Shown here in pieces: positions 46,330 to 59,160 of a stretch of DNA of 64,000 nucleotides. Numbering within the stretch: position 1 is the stretch's first letter; each line of letters opens with the position of its first letter. The translations under genes were made by a program, and so were the position numbers. The notes below the pieces were generated by a model. That model was not told the DNA's origin, did not search any database, and was given only the letters and a program-made list of their open reading frames with translations. This stretch comes from Fratercula arctica (lineage: Eukaryota; Chordata; Aves; Charadriiformes; Alcidae). The stretch spans positions 12,884,096 through 12,948,095 of the forward strand of contig CANTUZ010000011.1 in NCBI GenBank assembly GCA_947846985.1. Reading direction: 5' to 3'.

Positions 46330-47050
46330 AAATGATGTGCTTGTCTTTCCCTGAAACAATACTAACTCTAAATTCAGATAAGATGTGAACTTAGAATTAA
46401 AGGCAGTAAAAATAAAGTAAAATAAAGCACAATACTTTTACAACCAATACAAGAAAAGGATTTACAAAACAGAGTATGCTCTTATCTATATTACATTACT
46501 GAGACTCCTGCAGAGTTTAGTGCTGCACAAATCTATCATGAAAGGCCTGCTTGACTTTAGACCTAAAGCTTCCTGCTGCATAAGAACCTGGGATTATTGA
46601 CCCCTGAATCATGCTATAATGGCATAAATATTGACAATCATTGAGGTAAACATCAAGGTTTATTGACCAAGGTGCAGTAGCTATCCAGGTTTACAGAACG
46701 AGAAGGAATAGCAAATCATGTTTCATGAGACAGACTGTCAATACAGGCTTTTATCACTTGCCTGAGCTGGAAATGTCTGCCCTGAGATTTCGCAGGCAGA
46801 AAGCTCATCCCCACTACTGGGGTAGTGCGCTCCCAGGCAGAGCTGCCCCAGCCCTAGCTCAGCCCATTCCCCCTCACTGACTCAAGACAACATCTAGGGA
46901 TGATGCATTTTTATTAGGATAGCCAGGGTAAAAGACTTTCCAAGGAAATTATTCCATGGACCATTTCCATGCAAGCCACCTAATGCAGGGTGGCAGAGAG
47001 TGGAAAAGACTCAGGACTGAAAAAAGATAAGTCATGCACATTTGAACTCC

Positions 47051-47108
47051 TGCACATGTGCACACTATGATTAAAATGGCAATTAGGAAAACCCGAGTAG
47101 CGGGTTTT
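47051..47108. repeat. Palindrome and hairpin cluster
   Basis: TGCACATGTGCA at 47051-47062 is a perfect 12-bp palindrome with overlapping E-box-like CACATG/CATGTG cores. Twenty-five bases later AAAACCCG (47088-47095), a 5-base loop AGTAG and its exact complement CGGGTTTT (47101-47108) form an 8-bp-arm hairpin. The flanks hold ATGATTAAAATGGCAATTAG. The two symmetric structures within 60 bp may mark a regulatory site or be chance. Confidence 0.65.
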
Positions 47109-48119
47109 ATTAGCCCATCAGCCAGCATTCTGTGATATATGTATGTTTTTCAAATATGGTGTGTGTCCATTCACATACATGTTCATACACTACTTCGGGA
47201 AGCTTATGTAAGCTCCGTTTCACCCTTTACTTGTGCGTACACATGGGAAATATTTCTGGGTCATAATCTGTTATCTTTCAGAGCACAAGCCAACTAACAA
47301 TAACTGCTGCAGTTCAGAGAGAACATTTTCCCCAGGCACTTTATTTGATAATTATCCACCATGGGGTTCCTCATCTGTTACTGGCCCCGGTTCGGAGCAG
47401 AAGCCAAGCTGGAGGGAGTCCTGTTGTGATCAGGTCTGGTGATTTCAATTATTGTAGGTCCTACATGATTACCTTTCCTGAAGCCTTTTCTCTTCTGAGG
47501 AGACCGACAGATGTTCTCACTTGCCACCATGACTCTTTCCAGGCAGTCCTGACTCAAGCTTTTCCCATTCTAACAGGGTGACTTAGCTCAGACCGTGCCT
47601 CGGCGCCTCCTGCACCCCTCAGCCATTCACATGCACTTCCTGTGAAGCAAAGTATCAGTCTCCTGAGAGTTTCTTGTTTCACTGGCAATTTTTCCTTTCT
47701 AGAGAGGTGGAACTGAACTCAAATGTGAGGAGATACAGCAAACAAGATCTCTTATTTTGCACAGCAGTTTTCCCTCTGTCACCCGATATTGGAGCTACTG
47801 AACACATGCATAACTATATGAGATTCCTAGTGGTGGAAACTCTCGCAATGTCAGATATTTCATTTCCACCCACGGACTCTGATGATGGACCAGTCACTAT
47901 GGAAACCCTCCCAGCCTCCGTCCTTCAACTTTCTGTTATAGATTGTCACTATCTGTTTGCCACCGGTGGCAGACAGTCTATGCAGAGATATTCAAGAAGA
48001 TGGCCTAGGAGCTCTGGGGCTGCTAAAGGAAGAAAATAGAGGACACTAACATGCCTGGCTTCCCGAGGCACCTCCGCTGTCTTACTGATACTCATTGCAC
48101 ACATCCATCCTCATTTCAA

Positions 48120-48340
48120 GAGAAAAACTTCTCCTGGATTAATGCAAATTCAGGGAGGGCAATGAATATTTAACAACCTCCAAAAAGGAAAGAGGGAAAC
48201 ACAATGAAATTTTGGGCTGAATATTAAGCAATAATTCCTATTAATTAAAATTAGGCTTCAAGGATTTGAGCAGAGATCGCAGTCAGCAGTAGTTAGATGA
48301 AACCGAATTAATATTTAGCATCTCTTATTCCTAGGATTCA
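48120..48340. promoter_or_regulatory. Candidate conserved non-coding element with octamer
   Basis: The octamer ATGCAAAT lies at 48142-48149 inside GGATTAATGCAAATTC. Downstream are TATTAATTAAAATTAGGC near 48239 and CCGAATTAATATTTAGC near 48303. This is dense homeodomain- and POU-type content in non-repetitive AT-rich DNA. Confidence 0.28.
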
Positions 48341-48896
48341 AATTCTCACTGAGCTGTGTAATATTCTGACTCTATGCTGTCCAGAGAAGTAGTCTGAATT
48401 TGAAATATATTATGAGACTCATATAGGAGGTGGCAGAAACAGTCTTATTATTGCTGAAACATATCTTGGCAGATAAACTGCTTTGATGCAGCAAGCTAAA
48501 TCCCAGAATTGTTTGATTATTAGTTTTTAGAATGTTTTGCATTTAGTTTTGTTCATTGCCCACATTCTTTTTTTTCTGTTGAGGTGCCATAGGCACTAAT
48601 TTTGCAAATGACTGGGCTTTTCACAAAATCTGTTGTTTGTAATGGTTTGTATGGTTCAACAGCATAAAGGCTCTCTCTTAAAAGTAGGATTTGGATCAGG
48701 AAAGTGCTGGATTGTGTTTAAGCACATGCTTAAGTACCAGGCTGAAAAAGGACCCCAAGAGCAAGAAAATACCAAATCCTCATCAGCATCAAGTCAAATG
48801 GGCTTGAACCACAGGGTTCATTCCTGCTAGCTCTGAGCATCAGCACGTGTTGAGCTCAAATGCAATCTCAGCTGCAGGACTTTGGTGTACATTTTA

Positions 48897-48979
48897 CTAT
48901 TGCTACCCTATTGCTATTGCTGTTGCTGTTGTTATTGCTATTGCTATCAACATTAACATTAATATTAACATTAACATTA
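48897..48979. repeat. Compound hexanucleotide microsatellite (TATTGC)n then (AACATT)n
   Basis: About eight imperfect TATTGC/TGTTGC units run to 48947 and switch abruptly to about five AACATT/AATATT units, followed by TTTA repeats to about 48992. Leucine-rich and Ile-Asn-rich frames across it are products of the repeat and not proteins. Confidence 0.85.
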
Positions 48980-51106
48980 TTTTATTTATTTACTTTTTTA
49001 TGCCTTCTCCACATGAATGTTATTATTATTCCCCACCCTTGTTATTAAGTCTGATATGAAATCTTTCTGTTACCAATTATGTAATGTCTAGGACAGACCC
49101 TGTACTGTTGAAATGTCTTCTTCAGCCAATATTAATAACATTTTTAGAAAATAAAAATTCTGCATTACAGTAGATCATGCCTTTCCTAACTACATTGGTG
49201 AATTTGCATACAAAAGTTGCTTTATCCTTTAGTCAGCCCAGAACTCTGGAGATCCAGTTTGCCGTTGCAGTTGTTCATCTCATAGAAAGTAATAAAATAT
49301 TCATTGTTTCCTTGCTCTTGCTATAATTTTTTTGGACGTTCACATTTGCCCTGCAGCCACCATGAAGTATAGCTCTAAGTTCACTGCAAGGACCCAGTGG
49401 GATATGTCCTTGAACTGAAAGGATCTAAGCAAAACACATTTAGATAGTTCATTGGGTACCTGTCTCATAATTTTGAGATGGTAAGACATGGGCCAATGCA
49501 TTCCTTACTCCCATGAACCATATAATGAACGATAAGTGAGACACAAGTGGAGCATTAAAGCTTCTGTTGAACTGGACTCATCTCAAAGGATGCAGACATC
49601 AGATCTCAGCTTCTTCCAACATCTTAAACTTGATCTATTAGGTCTGTGATCCCACCTCGGTGCTGGATGGCAGCCATTGGGGACAGATGACAGTTGAACA
49701 TGCCATAGACTAAAAGAAGAATTAATCAGTCAGGTGAACCTCCTTGCATATTTCTCTTTTTCTTAAATGTCACCAAACTAGATCTCAAACATGGTATTAA
49801 TGCGATGACCTGCTGCTGAGTTTACATTTACTGCCATCAGAATAGTCACGGTTAGCTCCAACTCAGCCACACGGGGCACGGGGAACCCTTAGCACAGAGC
49901 ACTGTGGCTTCTGTGCAAACAAAATGCAGAATACCTGCCTCAAGGTGTCTGGCCTCGGCCCACTCTCAGCTTTGAAAATCTAACACAACTGTTTTGACGA
50001 ATTAGTTATAACGAATTAATTAGCATTCTAGGGGTAATGCAGGGTCCCTCTCTTGCAGTGAAAGGTTCTGACTTCCTCCTCGCTGAATTAATCCTTTTAT
50101 TCTCAGGTTTGGACTTGCTCGCTCTGTGGAATGATCCCAGATCTCTTCAAGGGCTTTCATTAAACACACACAAATCCTCCTTGAAAAATTGCTGTTCCTG
50201 TGGTGAGCAATACTCAAATGTTGCAGCTCTGCTTAACCAGTTTGTGGCCACCCCCCAGGGGCCACGCATTTCCAGTGACAGAAAGTCCTATGTTTAAGTG
50301 TTCTCATTCAGAGGAATCAGTAACCTACCAAGCAGTAACTGCAGCGAAGGGCCCTGCTGTCACCACTTGCTAAAAGCTGCACATCCATCCCCTGAACTTG
50401 TCTGCTGCAACTCCCACTCACAGGCTGCAAAGGCAAAGCATCTTGAAAGCTTTTGTGAGCTGGTTAAGATCAAAGAAATTTGGTTGCATAAATCATAATA
50501 TTTCTGGAATACTAAACTGGAATAAAAGGAAGCTAGCATCGCAAATGCAGGGAAATGTTAATGCAGAATTTTGAATTATATCCCCTAATGGACCCGTCTC
50601 AAGCTCGCCAACCTCAGCCACTGAACCAGGTTGGCAAGGACTGTTCCCACTTCTGACACAGATGAGAGGCAGTGAGGGTGCAGTGCCGAGGTGGATTCCT
50701 GCTTACTGGGGTTCCAAGTGTGTTTGCAGACTGCTCTTCAGCACCTGCTAAGAGTGAGCTATGCGTTAACACACTGGATGTTCTTGCGGAGAAGGTGACC
50801 CTGTTGCAGAGCCTGTGGGCTTGTTGCTTAACATGTTGACTGTTATCCCAAATCCCCGAAGGTGTTTACTGTAGCAGGTGAAAGAAATACAGAGCTCCTG
50901 ATGCAAGGTGGAGCAGGAAGCCAGCCCCAGCTGGAGCGGTTAGTGCTATGGTGTTGTGTGAGTTAAAGGACCACGCAGGTGTAACACTGCCCACAGCTGC
51001 AACCAGGTCTCTGGGGTCTGGTAACCTGCACAAGCTGCTTGAGATGAGCTCTGCTTTCTCCTGCCAGCCAGACAATAGTATTTTCGCCAACTGGAGACTG
51101 ACTAGA

Positions 51107-51783
51107 AGGTGAATTTGCAGAAAGGGATGTGGGAGTCCTTGTGGGCAACAAGTTAAACGTGAGCCAACATTGTGCCCTTGCAGTAAAGAAAACCAATGGC
51201 ATCCTGGACTGGATTAGGCAGAGTACTGCCAGCAAGTTGAGGGAGGTGATCCTCCCCCTCTGCTCAGCGTGGGTGATAAACATCCGTAGTGCTGGGTCCA
51301 GTAACGGACTCCCCAGTAGAAGATAGGCAGGGATATCCTGGAGCAAGTCCAGAGCAAGGCAGCGAAGGTGATTAAGGGATGGGAGTATCTGTGGCATGGG
51401 GAGAGGCTGAAAGACCTGGGAGTGTTCAGGCTGGAGAAGAGAGTCTCAGGGGCATCTTATCAATGTGTATCCATGCCTGATGGGAGGGTATAAAGAAGAC
51501 ACAGCCAGACTCTTCTCTCTGTTATACGGTGACAAGACAAAAGGAAATGGGCACAAACCAAAATACAGGAAATTCCATTTAGAAATAAGAAAAGACTTTT
51601 TCTACTCTAAATGTGATCAAACAGTGCAGAGAGGTTGTGGAATCTCCATCCTTAGAGGTATTGAAAACCCATCTGGCCATGGTCCTGGGCACCCTGCTCC
51701 AGCTGACCCTGCTTTGAGAAGGGGGTTGGGGCTGGAAGGTCTCCAGAGGTGCCTCCAGCCTCAGCGATTCTGTGGTTCTGTGA
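51107..51783 (+). mobile_element. CR1 LINE, 5'-truncated, older copy
   Basis: The copy starts upstream of 'GGGAGTCCTTGTGGGCAAC' (coding MGVLVGNKLNVSQHCALAVK, then KTNGILDWIRQSTASKLRE). Frame 51465-51857 has LMGGYKEDTARLFS, DKTKGNGHKPKYRKFHLEIR and later CR1 sequence. At least two frame changes and several small deletions lie between. For example, the LPREVV region reads in another frame near 51640. The 3' end has GGCTGGAAGGTCTCCAGAGG and the tail ATTCTGTG/GTTCTGTG. It is more decayed than the 45.8 and 61.3 kb copies. Confidence 0.93.
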
Positions 51784-54700
51784 TGCTTCTAACATTGTTA
51801 TTTAGGCTGCTGTTTTGTAGGGCAGTGGCTGACATTAAAGATTCTCATCTTATCTAAAGTTTTGTGCTTCCAGTAAGATAAACCTAACCCCACGCTAGGA
51901 CAAATGTGCTGGCCCAATGGAAAACAGCTGCCCATTAAATCCTCAGTGCTAGGCTTCATAGGTCTTTGGAACAGGTATGAGTTCACCAGCATGGTCTAAC
52001 TGTGTGTGGCATCCATTTCTGACCATAGCAGATAACAATAGTGTCATTTCTACAAGACTCGAAAAAAAATAATTAACTGAAGAGCTCTCTTAGATTGGTA
52101 TTTCAAGTAGGTAATAGAGAGGTCATGGAGCTGAGCAGGAGGTTACCAACAAAGACCCTGTATTATTAATCCCAGATGTAGCACCGATGATGTACCTGTC
52201 AAATCACTTCATATTACTATTTTGAATACCTCTTGGAAGCTAGAAATGCCCAAAGCAAAACCAAGTCACTAACTTGTACATAATAAAAAAACCCATATTT
52301 TTGAAAAATCAGTGTTCTGCTTAAGAAATGAGTCTGCTTTATATTAAGTCTGTGGACCAAAAGAATTATCCTGAGCATGTAGACACTGGTGTGCAGGTGT
52401 CAGCTGAAACCATGGATTTCCGTTATAAAATAGCCGCTCTTCCTCCAGTTTGTCTAATCGTTTGTATAAAATAAGTTTACCCCTCATTCCCCGTAGAACC
52501 ACACTTTCTCTGCACATTTCTATGAGATCCAGTCAGACTAAACTCTGTCCTTCTCTGAACTGGTCCAGAAATACTTCTGTGGCAGGACAAAACCTGCCAA
52601 ACCAGACAAGAGCTTCAGGACGGAGAACATGGTGGACAGGTGGTTGGTACCAGCCAGGGCTCCTGTTGTATCTGGGAGGTGTGACCACATTTCAGTAAGC
52701 ACCTGGTAAGGGAAAACATCTTAAACACTTCCAGCAATGCAGCCCAACCAGCAGCCTTCCTCCTGGCTTCGAGTAGCTGTGCTTGAACCTACAGGACTGA
52801 ACCTCCATGTTCTCTGCAGAAGGTGAACGCCCTCGCCACAAGGCTCGAAAAACGGTCTCTGCTCAAGTCTCAGCTCTCTCCTTCCCTCTGATTTTTGACG
52901 AGAAATTCCATCTAGGTGCCAAGACATGTTTCCCTATTAAGAATGTGTTGACACTGGTACATTCTCACAAGCAACATTAGTTTGAAGACATCTATGTTTT
53001 TTGAGGAAAAGCTGTTTCTGGGAAGGCTGCTTCCCTGCTGTGATCCTGCACCGTACTGTGAGCCATCTGGGTAACATTTCCTCCCACATGCTGGGCCAGC
53101 ACCAGTCCTTTCCTCCACTTACCTCTACCTCCAGCACGTGGTCTCTGCACCCATCTCTGGCCAGAAGGTGCTTTGCACCTCTGCAAGGTGCCACCAGCGG
53201 TCCTGCTCCCTTGTCAGGGCATGCAGCAAGGCATAAGGTGGTGTGTGGCCTGACCCTGTTGGATCAGGGCTTCTACTTAATTTATCTTCCACAGCCTCAC
53301 TGCTAACTATGTGCGTACAAAGATTCATTAATAGGTTAACACGTAATTTGCCCACATTAGGGAAATGAGAACAGAATTGCTATCTGTCCATTACACTTGC
53401 ATAGGCCGCGAGATCATTTTACAATCAATTGAAATTCCTACCGAGGACATGTATGGGCCTGCGGAAATGCAAATGCATTCCCTTTTCTTTTGCACAGGGA
53501 TGACTTTTTGAACTCAAAGCTTCCTAGAGCAAATATTAGTGCTGTTACAATTAGACACCCCAGCAGAACTCTCTGAATGGGATAAGAGGAGCTGGGAAGT
53601 GAGGATCACCTGTTGTCTCTGGTAGAAGGGCAGAAAATGGTTAAAAACTGATGAACCTAAAAAAAGAGAACAGGAAAACAAAACACCCCTGGCAGTGTCC
53701 AAACTGCCCATTGACAGGTTGCACCCTGCTTGAGTCTTGAGGGATCTTGCCAACAAGAGCTTCACACATTGACCCCACGAGCACTTTGCACAAGACCACG
53801 CTCCGCAGCAGCACAGTCAGTGGAGCAAAATCTCACTTCAGTTCCACGAGCAGGATGGAAAGAAAAAGTGAGAACCAAGGAGCCAGTCTGGCTTCAGAGG
53901 GACAGACTGAAAGATTCAAACATATTTAAGGTAATAACACCTGAAGAAAATGAGAGGGAGAAATCACACTTCTGCTCTGAACACACTTTGCACAGGGAGG
54001 GCTGCAGCAAGTTGAATTCATCCACAGTGTGCTGCGACATTGTTGATCCAAACAGACATGTTTCACATGGTCAAACATGTTAAGGCTGCTTCAAGACTAA
54101 TTTATTCATGCTGGTCTGGAGAACCATCTTTAGGACTTGGCATGGTGCAGCACGGTCCAGTCTCTTGATGTAGTGCAGGCCTCAAGACTGTGCAGGTTCT
54201 TCTGTCCTGTCACTGCAGGCAAATCTCAGCATGCTTTTGTCAAAGTTTGGGCACCCAACCTAAGAGCCTAGGCTCCCCATGTTCAGTGAATATATCATGG
54301 AGACAGAGGCACTGCCAGATGGTCATTCACCCCACCTAACTCTGCCAATATATACACCACTCTCTGGGAATCTGATAGTCATAATTTTTAAGCCAATGCT
54401 GTGATTTTGAGAATATACTTCCCGCTATTTAAATGTCAAGCAATAGTTTTCAGATAGCTGGTTTCTGCATGAGTCATGTTTTTTTCCACTTCAGGGATGC
54501 AGAGGCAGGTTACACCAGGACTGGAGAAAAGCGCTACCAAATGCTCTGTCCAAACATGCAAGGTGATTATAATTTGGGAGAGAAAGAAGGAGACGAAAAC
54601 TCCTGCAGCTCACAGGGTCTCCCTCAGGGAGCATCAGAAGACACCAGGCGGTTGGGTTTTGCATTTGAAATCATGGGGTCCCTTCCAGTGCAATTAATAT

Positions 54701-57077
54701 AGTGGAGAGATAGGCAACGAACCACTGACAATAAGACTCAAAGGGAAGTCCTTTGTGTTTTGAGCTCAGGAACATGTCCTTGCTCAAGCAGTAACAAGTT
54801 GCAAGCAAAAATTCACTGCTGTGCCAACTGGATACCATGAACATCAGACCTTCTGCAGTGGGAGACATGAGGGCAATATTATCAGGAGAGCTTCCCCTTT
54901 TTTCAAGGATAAAAGCAATAGAATAGGTTGCTACACGCTGTACAGTTAATTATTTTGCATATGTCTGACAAGCTTTTTTCATGAGCTAGGAAGGCTTTTG
55001 ACATCTTCCAGAATCAAGGCCAAGATGTGAGTTATGAAAGGACAATTCTCCACCCCAAAGCAATCCTTTAAAAGAAAATTATTTAAGCGGGCACCCAGGC
55101 CTTGGTGGGCTGTGGGAGTAGGACAGGGCTCTTTTCTGCAGGGTCGTGTGTGTGGTTAGGTCTAGCCCAAGGTGACTTTGTGATCTGACATTAGCATGGG
55201 ACTCCCACGGGCTGTGCAGGGATGTTTGTTCAGCCTCAGCTTGCTGTATCAGGGAGTGGTAAAAAACAGTTCTTAGTGTCATGGACAGAGAGGGCTTTCA
55301 ATACTGTGTTGATTGGCCCTTTACATCTATAAAGGATGTTTTTCCGTTTCTCTAGCATCATTTAAACCAATGATTCAGTGTGTTCCTCCCTATCAAACCC
55401 ACACAGACTGTACCACTGACTTATTATCCGCCTCAATAAATTGTTTTTGATTGACATTGATTCATGTTTGACAGAATTGTCACCTACAGTATTGTTCACC
55501 AAGTTATTTTCTTTAGGTATTAGTGATGGACTTGATCTTATTTCTCTCGTCAATTAGCAAGGCCTCAAAGTTAAACGTGGTGGCCTGTTGTTTCCTGAAG
55601 TCTTGTCTTTGTCTTTCATAACTGGTTCTCACCCCTCTATTCCCACCTGAGCTGATGGCCAATGAATCCAGCCTTCAGCCTCTTCTTTCCACTGTTTTGG
55701 GGTTCATTTCCCCCTTCTCATCAGCCATAGGCTCCCCCTTCCTTAAGTCCAGGTTGTTTAAAGTGGATCTTCGGGCTGTACAAAGGGTCACTTTTTCCTT
55801 TTCCCAGAAATGTGACACCAACATACCCCTCTGATCCACACTAGGAAGGTTTAGTTTTAGTCAATTTAAAAAAAAATAAAAATAAACGCAGATTTCAATG
55901 AAATTAACTTTTGCAGTGGAAAATAGTTCATACTAAAACTTTCAACCAGTTTAGCAGGACAAATCTATTCCCTCAGCTCTGGTTCTGGCCACCCAACTTC
56001 TCCAAAGCCATGATCAAGGAAACCTCAGGCTCTGCTCTTGCTGCTTCTGGCTTGTTCCAGTCGCTGTGCAAATCAGGAGGGGACTCTCTAAACAGCTCTG
56101 TGGTACTGGTTATAAACTGGTGAGTGCAGAAACAGGGCAAGTACTACACTGGACTCTCTTTGGAAGGGTTCAGAGAAGGATAAGGACAGTGGGAGGTGGA
56201 ATAGATCATAGATTGACACTGCATGAGTAAATTTATACAGTTTAGCTAAACAACCCCTTAAAGCCCAGCCTGAGGAATCGTGAACAGCAGCCACTGCATA
56301 ACTCCCTACATCATGCAAGGACCTCTCCCTCCTGGAGTCCTGGGAACTGCAGGAACACAGCGGCTGCTCCTCAGCTGTGCCATGTCCCAAAGGAGTGAGG
56401 ACCATCAGGAAGAAGACATGTTCTTGCCCTTCCACACCAGCTGTACAGACCTGCTTGTGCTTTCCTGAGTGCCATATGGAACAACATCATGCTGCACGCC
56501 CCTGTCTCCTCCTAGGGGTTCAGACCCTAGGGGCTGAACCCCTCCAGAGTTCAACACCACCATTCAGGGCTATGAAGGCATATGACCGATGGAGAGCAGA
56601 GGGGCTTAGGCAGAGGAGAAAAACTGGAGGGCAAAGTTATTGGGACTGCAAAGCAAGAATGAGGACAGGAAAATAATTTCAATTCTCTATTTCCCTCTCT
56701 AGTCTCACACACTTCTATCTTTCTGCTCTCTCATCTTTGCTTTTCAAACACAGCGAACAACCTAGCAGCTGTCATTTCCCAGAGACTGGCAGGTCCTTTA
56801 TCTCCCAAGATAGTTTCTATCAGCCAGTCTGCAGAACCACAGGAATCTTTGGTCAGGCATCAGCCCACTACTGAGTATGTAGGAATAAAGGCAGTTTTCT
56901 CTGTCTTTAACTCAATCATTTGAAGGGAGAGAGGTGTAGGTAGGGCAAAAAAGAAGCCCTTTCCTTTGGGGGAACATAGCTGCTGGGTTTGGAGCACTGA
57001 TTCATCAGCTCACACCCCTCAGATTAGCAGGTAACGTTACTGTTAGAGACAGCAGGCATCTCTGCTTTCTGGAGGCA
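51784..57077. other. Unique non-coding DNA
   Basis: No exon or clear transposon is recognised. Open frames up to 117 codons have no domains. The 55868-55885 part is an A-rich run. The candidate element at 53320-53490 is listed separately. The region near 54930-55000 (GTTAATTATTTTGCATATG) is also motif-rich but short. Confidence 0.5.
53320..53490. promoter_or_regulatory. Candidate conserved non-coding element with octamer
   Basis: ATGCAAATGCAT at 53467-53478 contains an octamer and is nearly palindromic. Upstream are TTCATTAATAGGTTAAC near 53324, CACGTAATTTGCC near 53339 and ACAATCAATTGAAATTCC near 53422. CpG-containing phrases such as GGCCGCGAGATC and CTACCGAGGAC are retained in otherwise AT-rich sequence, which is unusual for neutral DNA. 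Confidence 0.3.
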
Positions 57078-57098
57078 CATAGAATCATAGAATCATTT
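57078..57098 (-). mobile_element. Ultra-short CR1 3' end (tail only)
   Basis: About 21 bp, ATAGAATCATAGAATCATTTAG, match the inverted octamer tail plus the first bases of the 3' UTR of a CR1 type ending '...CTAAATGATTCTATGATTCTAT'. The following sequence (CAGAGGCTTTAACC) keeps at most faint similarity. It is either an extremely truncated insertion or the remnant left by a deletion. Confidence 0.55.
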
Positions 57099-59097
57099 AG
57101 CAGAGGCTTTAACCAAAAGCCTATTTATATGGAAATTTGCAGACATGATTCATGAGTCCTCATAGGAGCTTCAGCTACAGTAGCCTTTAGGAGGGAAAAA
57201 TTGTGCCTTTAGTCTTGATGGTCATGGGGACGGGATGGGGGTCACAGCAGGGGAGGACGTGTCTGTACACTGCCAGCATGCCTTTGAATGAGCTGAGGGA
57301 GTTCATCTGAACATTGGGGAACTGAGCCATATGTTCAGTCACATGAGTAGCTCTTTTCTTTGACCTTTCAAGGTCCAGCCCAAACCTGAATGCAAGTTAC
57401 ATTGATTATGTGATCCAAAATGACTGAAGGTTGTATACTATGAACATGGCTGTCTAGTAAGTTGTAGTCGGTTTTGTCTGAAGGCACAAAGATTTTGTAC
57501 ATAGAATGTTTGGTCTAAGAATTGACTCACATACAGTTTACGATGCTCAGGATAAAAAATAATATTGCTTGTCTTGAAGTGCATTGTGTGCTTGGCCGCT
57601 ATCAGCTTGAGCGTAGGGAGAAACAAGACAATTTTGGCAGAGGTGATCCCACAGAAGCTATCAGTCATCCAAGCTGCCTTCCCATGAACTATTGTAAGAA
57701 CCCTCAAAGTCTTGCTCCATCAGACTGCAGTCCAAGCATAAGAGTTAAGAAAGATTTTAACTAAACCTTTTGAGATTGAAGTTTACCTTATGGTTTCCTT
57801 CTGGTTTTTTGGTATAGCAGAGGATTATCCAGGTGCATGCGCTGGTGACATGTCAAACTTGGGTAACTTGTCACTGATTCACAAAGGAGAAGTAGTTTGA
57901 TGGTATCCTTTCAAGATTATTTTAAGACAAGTTTATCATAAGACTTATTTTAAAACTTTTAATATTCTCTCCACTTGAACTAGCTACCTGGCACATGAGT
58001 GTCCCCTCTCATGTACCTTTTCAATAGAATCCTCCGATTACTCACCCTGTCTGCTTGTAGCCTTACTGTGTACCAGCGATCGTTGAGGATACTCATAGCT
58101 ACTTGATGATGATCCAATTAAAAAATAGGACATTCTGCAATGACTAATGCCAGTTTCTGGATGAATCTTGTTACATCTGAAGGGTTTGTGTTTTATCTGA
58201 AAGAGTTTAAGATTTCTTAACAGCAAAATAGTGGTTTATTTTACAAAGAGGAATACAATAATATGCATGCTGCTGGGATTCTGCTGTTAATTTGATGTAT
58301 ACGCTGAAATAGCTAAGAATAAGAAAAATACAACACATTTATTCTCTTACATAAGCTTCAAAAGCTGTACAAGCTAACTTCAACTTGATGGAAAACTTTG
58401 TGTGTGTGGAAAGTGTGACCACATCTCCCAAGAGAAAGCCCAGTCCTTTTCAGATCAAACAGATAAAGGACATGCTGCCACTTAGCTCAGGGAGTAATGA
58501 CAGGCGACAAGAAACTGCCTGCAGACATTTATTTGAACTGTTGAATTAAATTTCTTTGGTTGCACTTATGACAACATTTTCCCTTAGATTTCCAGGTGTT
58601 CTTGTCACCTGCCTTTTTTTAGGTGAAGTTGCAGGAAGCTAGTTTTAAGACTTTGTTTTTGAGTATTGGCGCAGGAAACTAGACAATGAAAGGTCCACCA
58701 TTTGAAAAGGCATAAAAATGCATTACTGAACTTGAGGTACCACAATACTTACAAACACTTGGTTCATGTGCAGTTTTGAAGTGGTGCATCACATGTGTGC
58801 AAACAACCACAATGAGACAGCACAGCTCTTCCTCTGAACTTAAACCAATTAACCATGAAGTAAGTGAAAATTGTGAATATTACAGTTGAATAATTTCTCG
58901 ATTTGAGAAAGTTGAGCTTTATTCGACAAAGAAATCAGGGAGTCAGACAGCATTGAATACACTGAATGTAAAGGCAGCACACACATATCAGGTAAGCTGA
59001 GATGACATGACAGATCTAACAAATTGTTTCTTTAACAGCTAAGCCCAGGCAGAAAGAGAAAAAAACAGCTCATGTCAGGAAAGGGATATGACCAATA

Positions 59098-59160
59098 AAG
59101 TCTGGAGGTCCTCCATCCCTGGAGGCTTTCAGGACAAATTTACAACAAAGACAAAGTCCA
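59098..59160 (+). mobile_element. Possible old CR1 fragment
   Basis: The phrase 'TCCATCCCTGGAGGCTTTCA' followed by 'GGACAAATTTACAACAAAGAC' resembles the CR1 block that codes for S-P-S-L-E-x-F-x-x-x-L-D, in its older amniote form. No tail or 3' UTR follows. It is short enough that chance similarity is possible. Confidence 0.4.

Larger units (their letters stand above)
46330..51106. other. Unique non-coding DNA with simple repeats
   Basis: No exon or clear transposon is recognised. The 46370-46450 part is A-rich. The palindromes at 47051-47108, the candidate element at 48120-48340 and the hexanucleotide repeat at 48897-48979 are listed separately. Open frames reach 121 codons without domains. 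Confidence 0.5.

Noticed and set aside
48860..49059. Leucine-rich and Ile-Asn-rich open frames
   Set aside because: They translate the hexanucleotide microsatellite.
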